Shown here: positions 18,268 through 24,510 of the stretch, in pieces | How positions within the stretch are numbered: the first letter of the stretch is position 1 | Layout: every line of letters begins with the position of its first letter | NCBI GenBank assembly: GCA_002427745.1 | Contig: DIYF01000184.1 | Span: forward strand, 5,659-30,168 | Length of the DNA: 24,510 nt | Source of the DNA: Roseivirga sp. UBA6061 | GTDB taxonomy: Bacteria; Bacteroidota; Bacteroidia; Cytophagales; Cyclobacteriaceae | Direction of reading: 5' to 3' | Notes under the pieces: generated by a model | What the model was told of the DNA's origin: nothing | Database searches by the model: none | Seen by the model: the letters and a program-made list of their open reading frames with translations, nothing else | Position numbers and translations under genes: made by a program

Positions 18268-21200
18268 ATGGCAGAAGTCAGTACCGCTCCTATAGCCAAA
18301 TCCGCCCCAAAAGCTGCTGCAAAATCCAGCAAGCCCAAAACCTCTGTTCAGACAAAACCTGAGCTAACCGGGAGCCATGACAAACTGATTCAGCCATTTC
18401 GGATCAACACAAATCAAGCTGTTCACAGGAATTCTGCCGCCTTATCCGGACTGTGGAAAAACAGCGTCCAGACCAAACTCACAGTAGGAAAACCCGGAGA
18501 CAAGTATGAAAAGGAGGCAGATGCCGTGGCTGATAAGGTAATCAGTGGCCAGGCACCTGATATTTCTAAAAACCAGGAAGAGATAACTCTCCCGAAACAA
18601 GCTCTTCAACGCTCAGAAAGATCTGAAGAAGAACAACCTGCCATTCAGGAGTCAAGGGAAGCATTGCAGGCTCAGCCGGAAGAAGCTGATCTGCAGGAAT
18701 TGCCCGAAGAGAAAAATGAAATCAACGAAATACAGGCTTCGCCTGATGTAGCCAGCGAAGTTCAGACCGCGTCTGACTTAACCAGTGAAGTTCAGGCTAA
18801 AAACGGTGACGGAGCCGTTTCTTCCGGCTTTGAAAGTAAACTCTCCGAAGCCAAATCCGGAGGTTCGGCTCTGCCTCAATCTACTATCAGCAAGGTAGAG
18901 CCTCATGTAGGTGCTGACCTAAGTGGTGTCAGGGTGCATACAGACAGCAAAGCTGTAGCGTTAAACCAGTCACTTGGTTCCCAGGCATTTGCCAATCAAA
19001 ATCACATTTTCTTTAACGAAGGCAAGTACAATCCGGGTACCACTTCGGGAGACCATCTTATCGCCCATGAAGCAACTCATACAGTACAACAGGGGACCTC
19101 TGTCAGGAAAAAAACGGTAGAAGATGAAGCTCCCGAAGAATTGCAGATGAAGGAAGACAAGCCTGCGACTGACAATCAACAGGCTGCTGCACCACCAGCA
19201 ACACCTCCTCCTCCTTCTGATGCAACACCGAATGCCGGTTCCGGAAATGCTGCCGGTAACAGTGGTTCACCCGGAGATCAGCATAATCAGGACAATACAA
19301 ACGGCAGTGCCCCCGGCACAGGAGCCAATAACAACCCTGTCAGTCCTCCTTCAGATGCTTCCGGAAATAAGGCCCCTTTACAACCCAATCAGGATCTGCA
19401 AAGAGAAAACCCTATCACACAAAGAGCCGCTGATTACAAAGAAGAAGAGGTAGCGCAGGTAAAGGCCCTGAATATGGAGGGTAACTCGGAGCAGGCCATG
19501 GCCTCATTTACCGGAGCCGGAGCCTCTCAGGTAGCCATGGCTTTTCCCACCATGGGCGATACCCTGAATCAGAAATTAGATTCAGAAAAGCAGAAAGCGG
19601 CCAAAGATGCTCCAAAACTCACAGCCGGTACCACAGGAGTAAAAGATCAGAAAACCAAAAAAGCCGCGGACCCGGGAGCGGGCAAATCAGCTGACCTCAA
19701 GGATGGCATCACCGAGGCTGAGCCTGCTGCTCAACAACTTGAACCTCATCAGGAAGGTACCCCTCTTCCCTCTAACCGACCTGATACCCGACTGGATGAA
19801 GGTAAACCTGCCAAAGAGGAATCCGGAGGTTTTTTCTCCTGGTTGTTCGACAAGTTCAGGAACATCATGGGAGCTGTTAAAACGATGGATCATGGCCTGA
19901 ATACCAAAGCCGGAGCCGCCCCAAAAATTGATACAAAGGGTAAAGCCAACCCTGATCGTGCTGAAAATCAAAGCAGGGAGGGAAAAGACCAGGTAAACCG
20001 CGAAAAACATGCTGCGGCCAGAGAAATCCACAATAATCCCGGACAACAAAACGTCCAGCCGCTCTTTTTTGAGGAGCCCAAAGAGGTAATCATCGATACG
20101 ACTGTTCAGAATACCACGGCTACCTCTGAAGATCAGGCCATGGCCGACTTTGTGAGCCTGCCCCTGCCCGAGTCTGTGCGTACACAAACAGACCTTGACC
20201 TTGCTCCGAAAATGGAGAAAAGTCTGGCAAAGCCCAGGCAGGATACTCAACTCGCTGCACAAAAACGCAATACAGATAAGCAGGCCGCCATTAAGGAGAA
20301 GCAGGCAGAGGCTGAAAAAATGAACCAGGCCGCTGAAAAAGAGCAACAGGATCTGGTCACCAAAAACCGTGAGGCTATTGCAGCGGAACAGAAAAGAGGA
20401 GTTGATGAGGCAGAAACGCAAATGAATGCCTTCAGTACGGAAGCCGATAAAGAAAAGGCCAAAGCCAACAAAGCAGTAAAGGAACGGATCAAAAAAGATC
20501 AGTCAGATGGTGAAAAGAAGCTGAAAGCAGCAGAGGGCGAGGCCTCTACCAAGAAGAAAGAAGGCGAAGCAGAAGCCAAAGCAGAAAAAGAGGCTGCTAA
20601 GAAAAACAGCAAGAAGAAAAGCTGGTGGGGCAGATTTAAAGATGCGGTAAGCAGTGCCGTGAGCTGGGTTACTGAGCAGATCGGCAAAATCTTCGACAAG
20701 ATTCGAAAAGCAGTCAAATTCATTATTGACAAGGCCAAAAAGGCCGCACTGGAACTGATTGAAGCTGGAAGGAAATGGATCATTGACAAGCTGGATAAGT
20801 TCGGCAACTGGCTGAAGGAGAAAGCCAACAAATACCTCAAACACTTTCCCGCACTCAGAAAGAGAGTCAATGCCTTTATTGATAAGACCGTTGACGGTGC
20901 CAAGAAGCTTGTCAACAAGGTAGCTGACGGGCTCAAGAAGGGAGTTGAAGCACTGGCTGATGCTCTCGGCAAAGCCATAAATGCCGTGCTTAATGCCTTT
21001 GAAGGAGCTCTGAAAGCAGCGGTCCAGATTGCCGGAGCCCTGCTGAAGGGAGATTTTGCAGAAGCCCTCAAAATCGCTTTTATGGCCACTTGCAAAGTAG
21101 CGGGCATCGACCCCACTCCTATCCTCAACTTCATTAACAAGGCAGGTGAAACCATTGGGCTGATCTTCAAAAACCCGGCAGCCTTCTTCAGTAATGTGGC

Positions 21201-24200
21201 CGGAGGTGTCAGGCTTGGTATTGATCAGTTCGTCAAAAACATCAAGAAGCACCTTATCTCCGGTCTTATCACCTGGCTTACCGGAGCCATGTCTGATGTA
21301 CCCATTCAAATGCCACAGAAATTCGACCTGAAAGGCATCTTCTCTCTGGTTATGCAGATCCTGGGACTCACCTATGACCGCATCCGTGCCAAAGTAGTAA
21401 AGCGCATCGGTCCTAAGGGAGAGCAGATTGTGAGTGGCATGGAAAAGACCTTCCAGTTTGTAAAAGATCTGGTTACCAAGGGGCCCATTGTACTCTGGGA
21501 GCGCATCAGGGATAAGTTCAATGAGATCAAGGAGATGGCCATGGACAAAATCCGAAATCTTGTCACCATTGAGGTGGTCAAGGCCGGGATCAAATGGATC
21601 ATAGGACTCCTCAACCCTGCGAGTGCCATTGTCAAAGCCGTACTCATGCTCTATGACTTTGTGATGTTCCTGATAGAGCGTAAAGACCAGATCATAGGTT
21701 TTGTCACCGCGGTTTTTGATACGGTAGGTCCGCTGGCCCGCGGTCAGATCAAAAAAGCGGGCAATGCTGTGGAAGGTGCTATGGGACGGGGTGTTCCTGT
21801 GATTCTCGGCCTTCTGGCCAACCTTGCCGGTTTAGGCGGTATAGGTAAATCGGTAAACAAGGTTATCAAAACAATTCAAAAGCCTGTAGACAAGGTGGTT
21901 GACCCGGTAATCGGCTGGCTGGTGAAGCAGGGAAAGAAGCTCTGGAAGAAAGGTAAAGCCGGTGCCAAAAAGCTCAAAGACAAAGTCTTCAATCTATTGG
22001 GGCTCAAAAAAGGTTTTAAAACGAAAGACGGAAAAAACCACACACTCAAATTCCAGAAGAAGGGTGACTCCTATGAGCTAGTCAGGGCAAGTGTACCCAC
22101 CTACATTACTGAATACATCAGTAAAAAACGAACAGCCGTAAGTGCGTTGGATGATTCTCATCCGGATAAGGCCGGGTATCTTAAAACTTTAGGACAGGTT
22201 GATAAGATATACAAAGATGACCTGAAGCAGCACATTGTACGAAAAGCAAAAGATGGCAGTGAAAAGGACAAGTACTTTGGTCAGAAAGACGGGGCGAATG
22301 TCAGAAAATACATAGGCAAGATAGCCAGAAAGCTGGCAGAAATCCCGGATAATCTCAATGATCCCGACTCTAAAAACATCATGCCTGATTCCAAAATCAA
22401 GTATGGAGACTTGTTCAAAAACTCCTGGTCGTTTACAGATGAAGACGGGAAAACAATAAAGAAATCATCTGAGGACGGAACGAGTGTCAAGGCAGATCCG
22501 CTCACAATGATTTCCAAGAGAGAAGCAGGAAGTGCCGCCAGTCACTACTCTATACTTTACAAACACCTGATAGATAACGAATTTGGTGTAATAGCCGGAC
22601 ACCTGCTTAACCATCAGACATTTGGTTCAGGCAAAAAAGACAAGAACCTCTCTCCAATTCCATCTGCTACTAATACGCAAATGGAGGGGGAAATCGAGCA
22701 TCACTTAAAGCAGGCAGTGCTCAAAGATGGCAAGGTAGTGAGTTACTCAGTTACCATCGTTTATAACAGAACTCCCGATGCAGACAGTGGATTGAGCCCA
22801 GATATCAAATTACCGGGTACTATTGAAACAAAGCTTTACCAGAAAAAACTGAAACCGGAAGAAGAGAGCAAAACAGGGGCTGAGAAGGACAAAGCCAAGA
22901 GAACAGCAGTGAACTGGGTGGATGGCACACTGATCAAAGAGTGGGATGATACAATTCCTATGCCCTCTATTAAAGCTGGTGCCAATGCAGCGGACATAGT
23001 CAAGCGCATCATTGATTTAATGGACGGGGACCTCAAGAAAGAACCGACACTCACCTGGAGCAGGTTTGCCGGTAACAAGAATTTTACCTCTGGCAAACTG
23101 GGACGCAAAATCAAGGGATTTGATAATGTTAAAAAGGAAGTCCAGAGGCAATATTATGCCAAACAAATGGTATTGCTCACACAGAAGCACAAAGCCTACA
23201 GTTCCAAAATTGAGAGTTTTATCATTAAGATCCCTGACTTTAAAAATGCTGTGGTAGCGGAACTGGGAGGAACTCCCGGTACATTAAAAGGCGATAAGCT
23301 GAAAGCGGTAATTCTCAGTGTATTCAGAGTCAAAGCAAGTGGCCCGTCCAAGATGGTAGGCATATCGGCTTTTCAGAATTTCAAACTCAGCATTTCACAG
23401 CTATACGCCTCTGAAGACATTAGAGTAGGAAACAAGGTCACACCTGCAGACATTCAGGTAGTAGAGAACAGGTATGAGCAGTTCAAAGGCTGGTTCAATG
23501 AAGCTAAGGAAGGGAAAGATGGTACGGGTGAAGACGGACAGGTTACCAAAGTTTATCTTGATAAAATTGAAACGGAGCGTAGGAAGATCAGCTCCAAAAA
23601 GGAAAAGGAGATAGAACCGGCTCTTAATAAAATTGAAAGAGAGGTAAAAGCAGAAACAGGGCTTACTACACCAAGTCGTAATTCAATACTTACCCATATA
23701 AACAAGCTCAAGAGTCGCCTGAATCCGGAAGAAGGAAGAATTCAGAAATGGACCAATGCCATCTACGAGTTCAAACTAAAAAATCCGGACAATGATAAAG
23801 TGACTTGGGATCAGTTTTATACCGCTAATACTAGTTTTTATGGAGACTTAAATTCCCGTGAAACCGACTCCCTGAGAAATATATTTCCCTATACCCCTCC
23901 CAGTGCCTCTACTCCAGCTACTCCGGTAAGCACTAAACTGAACAGCGGACAGTCCACACCGCAGGGCTTATCGGCTGTTGCATCAACTATCGAACGGCAA
24001 AGAGGTCATGGTACACCTCTACCCTCTCAGGTTCAGCGAAATCTGGGTGAGCAGATGAAATCAGATTTATCACAAGTCAGAATTCATACGGGTGTCACTT
24101 CCTCATCCATGAACAGAAAGCTTAACTCACAGGCATTTACCAGCAAGGACGATATCTTCTTTGATACCGGTAAGTATGAGCCCAACAGCAAGGAAGGCAA

Positions 24201-24510
24201 GCATCTACTGACACATGAACTGGCCCATACCAAACAACACAAAGAGAAAATTGACATATACAAACATCAGTCTTCTAATAATCCCACGCTTCAACCCAAA
24301 CTCACCATAGGCCAACCCAAAGATAAGTACGAACAGGAAGCCGACCGGGTGGCAGATCAGGTAGTAAAGGCTTCATCAGTACAACCGGGTATTCAAAAGA
24401 AATGTACCGGCTGTGAGCAGAAAGAAAAGATTTCAAAGAAACCCCGGCTTCAAAGAGTCGAAGAGGAAGAAGAGCAGAATCAAATCAAGCTTATGCCGGA
24501 AGAGGAACTC
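18268..24510 (+). CDS. giant multi-DUF4157 (eCIS core) protein with candidate nuclease module, 3' partial
   Basis: Open from ATG 18268, four bases after the ATPase stop, through the last base: at least 2081 codons with no stop by my translation. Order: a header LTVGKPGDKYEKEADAVADK at residues 71-90; DUF4157 domain 1 at about 196-276 with VRVHTD and HEATH at 267-271; a Pro/Gly/Asn-rich linker; a K/E/A coiled coil at 641-784; a long module of amphipathic and hydrophobic helices at 785-1248, including FDLKGIFSLVMQILGLTYDR at 1019; a segment around 1330-1530 with IAGHLLNH at 1442-1449 and KNLSP, resembling DNA/RNA non-specific nucleases; a Lys-rich helical region; DUF4157 domain 2 at about 1910-1992 with HELAH at 1983-1987; then a further header LTIGQPKDKYEQEADRVADQ and a CTGC pair (C2046, C2049). 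DUF4157 proteins are markers and probable cargo of eCIS. Toxin status is inference. An AAGGAGGG at 18244-18251 is too far upstream to be a convincing ribosome site. Confidence 0.9.
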   Translation, partial: MAEVSTAPIAKSAPKAAAKSSKPKTSVQTKPELTGSHDKLIQPFRINTNQAVHRNSAALSGLWKNSVQTKLTVGKPGDKYEKEADAVADKVISGQAPDISKNQEEITLPKQALQRSERSEEEQPAIQESREALQAQPEEADLQELPEEKNEINEIQASPDVASEVQTASDLTSEVQAKNGDGAVSSGFESKLSEAKSGGSALPQSTISKVEPHVGADLSGVRVHTDSKAVALNQSLGSQAFANQNHIFFNEGKYNPGTTSGDHLIAHEATHTVQQGTSVRKKTVEDEAPEELQMKEDKPATDNQQAAAPPATPPPPSDATPNAGSGNAAGNSGSPGDQHNQDNTNGSAPGTGANNNPVSPPSDASGNKAPLQPNQDLQRENPITQRAADYKEEEVAQVKALNMEGNSEQAMASFTGAGASQVAMAFPTMGDTLNQKLDSEKQKAAKDAPKLTAGTTGVKDQKTKKAADPGAGKSADLKDGITEAEPAAQQLEPHQEGTPLPSNRPDTRLDEGKPAKEESGGFFSWLFDKFRNIMGAVKTMDHGLNTKAGAAPKIDTKGKANPDRAENQSREGKDQVNREKHAAAREIHNNPGQQNVQPLFFEEPKEVIIDTTVQNTTATSEDQAMADFVSLPLPESVRTQTDLDLAPKMEKSLAKPRQDTQLAAQKRNTDKQAAIKEKQAEAEKMNQAAEKEQQDLVTKNREAIAAEQKRGVDEAETQMNAFSTEADKEKAKANKAVKERIKKDQSDGEKKLKAAEGEASTKKKEGEAEAKAEKEAAKKNSKKKSWWGRFKDAVSSAVSWVTEQIGKIFDKIRKAVKFIIDKAKKAALELIEAGRKWIIDKLDKFGNWLKEKANKYLKHFPALRKRVNAFIDKTVDGAKKLVNKVADGLKKGVEALADALGKAINAVLNAFEGALKAAVQIAGALLKGDFAEALKIAFMATCKVAGIDPTPILNFINKAGETIGLIFKNPAAFFSNVAGGVRLGIDQFVKNIKKHLISGLITWLTGAMSDVPIQMPQKFDLKGIFSLVMQILGLTYDRIRAKVVKRIGPKGEQIVSGMEKTFQFVKDLVTKGPIVLWERIRDKFNEIKEMAMDKIRNLVTIEVVKAGIKWIIGLLNPASAIVKAVLMLYDFVMFLIERKDQIIGFVTAVFDTVGPLARGQIKKAGNAVEGAMGRGVPVILGLLANLAGLGGIGKSVNKVIKTIQKPVDKVVDPVIGWLVKQGKKLWKKGKAGAKKLKDKVFNLLGLKKGFKTKDGKNHTLKFQKKGDSYELVRASVPTYITEYISKKRTAVSALDDSHPDKAGYLKTLGQVDKIYKDDLKQHIVRKAKDGSEKDKYFGQKDGANVRKYIGKIARKLAEIPDNLNDPDSKNIMPDSKIKYGDLFKNSWSFTDEDGKTIKKSSEDGTSVKADPLTMISKREAGSAASHYSILYKHLIDNEFGVIAGHLLNHQTFGSGKKDKNLSPIPSATNTQMEGEIEHHLKQAVLKDGKVVSYSVTIVYNRTPDADSGLSPDIKLPGTIETKLYQKKLKPEEESKTGAEKDKAKRTAVNWVDGTLIKEWDDTIPMPSIKAGANAADIVKRIIDLMDGDLKKEPTLTWSRFAGNKNFTSGKLGRKIKGFDNVKKEVQRQYYAKQMVLLTQKHKAYSSKIESFIIKIPDFKNAVVAELGGTPGTLKGDKLKAVILSVFRVKASGPSKMVGISAFQNFKLSISQLYASEDIRVGNKVTPADIQVVENRYEQFKGWFNEAKEGKDGTGEDGQVTKVYLDKIETERRKISSKKEKEIEPALNKIEREVKAETGLTTPSRNSILTHINKLKSRLNPEEGRIQKWTNAIYEFKLKNPDNDKVTWDQFYTANTSFYGDLNSRETDSLRNIFPYTPPSASTPATPVSTKLNSGQSTPQGLSAVASTIERQRGHGTPLPSQVQRNLGEQMKSDLSQVRIHTGVTSSSMNRKLNSQAFTSKDDIFFDTGKYEPNSKEGKHLLTHELAHTKQHKEKIDIYKHQSSNNPTLQPKLTIGQPKDKYEQEADRVADQVVKASSVQPGIQKKCTGCEQKEKISKKPRLQRVEEEEEQNQIKLMPEEEL
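18853..19095 (+). other. DUF4157 domain 1 coding segment
   Basis: Residues about 196-276 of the giant protein. It shows the family pattern: LPQSTISKVEPHVGADLSGV, then RVHTD, then SQAFANQNHIFFNEGKYNPG, and the terminal HLIAHEATHTVQQ. The putative zinc protease HExxH is intact as HEATH, though most family members have HELTH. The 71-90 header lies about 105 residues before it, separated by a Glu/Gln-rich spacer. Confidence 0.93.
22255..22855 (+). other. candidate DNA/RNA non-specific nuclease-like segment
   Basis: Residues about 1330-1530. The core reads GVIAGHLLNHQTFGSG, then KNLSPIPSATNTQMEGEIEH and LKDGKVVSYSVTIVYN. This resembles the beta-beta-alpha metal nucleases, where an (R/x)GH catalytic His is followed by a conserved Asn-rich region and an N-L-x-P turn. 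Candidate catalytic residues are H1445, N1460 and N1469. The usual DRGH is IAGH here, so activity is uncertain. Flanking boundaries are approximate. Confidence 0.45.
23995..24240 (+). other. DUF4157 domain 2 coding segment
   Basis: Residues about 1910-1991. It reads RGHGTPLPSQVQRNLGEQMK, then SDLSQVRIHTG, SQAFTSKDDIFFDTGKYEPN and HLLTHELAHTKQH. HExxH is intact as HELAH. No header of the YEqEADrVA type precedes it closely; instead a Ser/Thr/Pro linker (TPPSASTPATPVS) joins it to the upstream helical region. A new header follows it at residue 2012. Confidence 0.92.

Noticed and set aside
19687..20421. 244-residue open frame on the minus strand
   Set aside because: It lies wholly inside the giant DUF4157 gene, is rich in Leu, Cys, Ser and Phe as expected from antisense of Lys/Glu/Ala codons, and has no recognisable motif.
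20503..21309. 268-residue open frame on the minus strand
   Set aside because: Antisense shadow of the amphipathic-helix coding region; composition mirrors the + strand codons and another antisense frame overlaps it.
1..24510. CRISPR arrays, tRNA or rRNA genes, insertion sequences
   Set aside because: I saw no regularly spaced direct repeats, no cloverleaf-like segment and no transposase-like frame or terminal inverted repeats; the window is almost wholly filled by the genes listed.

Overview
This window carries the baseplate, spike and assembly half of a contractile injection system (CIS) of the extracellular type (eCIS; the Afp/PVC/AlgoCIS family), followed by the start of a very large DUF4157 ('eCIS core') protein. 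All real genes are on the + strand and nearly touch or overlap, so they read as one operon entered from upstream. The source is most likely a member of the Bacteroidota, probably Cytophagales-like. The reasons are near-absent Shine-Dalgarno sequences, tail-fibre repeats of the VGIG type, and long baseplate proteins with the motifs usual in that phylum. This is inference; no taxonomic marker gene is present.

Layout: (1) 3-1595, VgrG/Afp8-like spike with its 5' end outside the window; (2) 1603-1806, a small protein of unknown role; (3) 1806-2093, PAAR spike tip (Afp10-like); (4) 2098-2526, gp25-like baseplate wedge (Afp9-like); (5) 2527-6264, giant baseplate wedge (Afp11-like); (6) 6261-7253, a fibre-like protein with a probable C1q-like head; (7) 7265-10585, second giant baseplate protein (Afp12-like); (8) 10578-12566 and (9) 12579-14471, two accessory structural proteins that appear to share one Ig/cadherin-like domain split between them; (10) a 100-base gap with a strong hairpin; (11) 14572-16917, tape measure protein (Afp14-like); (12) 16884-18263, AAA+ ATPase (Afp15-like); (13) 18268 to the window end, an open frame of at least 2081 codons.

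The spike complex (VgrG trimer, PAAR tip) sits in a baseplate built from the gp25-like, Afp11-like and Afp12-like proteins. The tape measure fixes tube length, and the AAA+ protein acts in assembly. The C1q-like protein is the best candidate here for a target-contacting element. Sheath, tube, LysM hub and terminator genes are not in the window and would be expected upstream.

The most unusual part is the last gene. It has two complete DUF4157 domains, both with intact HExxH, about 1700 residues apart. Between them lie a K/E/A coiled coil, a long amphipathic-helix module and a segment resembling a DNA/RNA non-specific (beta-beta-alpha metal) nuclease. After the second domain a third DUF4157 header begins just before the window ends. 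It looks like a modular cargo or toxin. The second notable point is the Ig-like domain whose first half is repeated three times at the end of one gene and whose second half opens the next gene, in the same frame.
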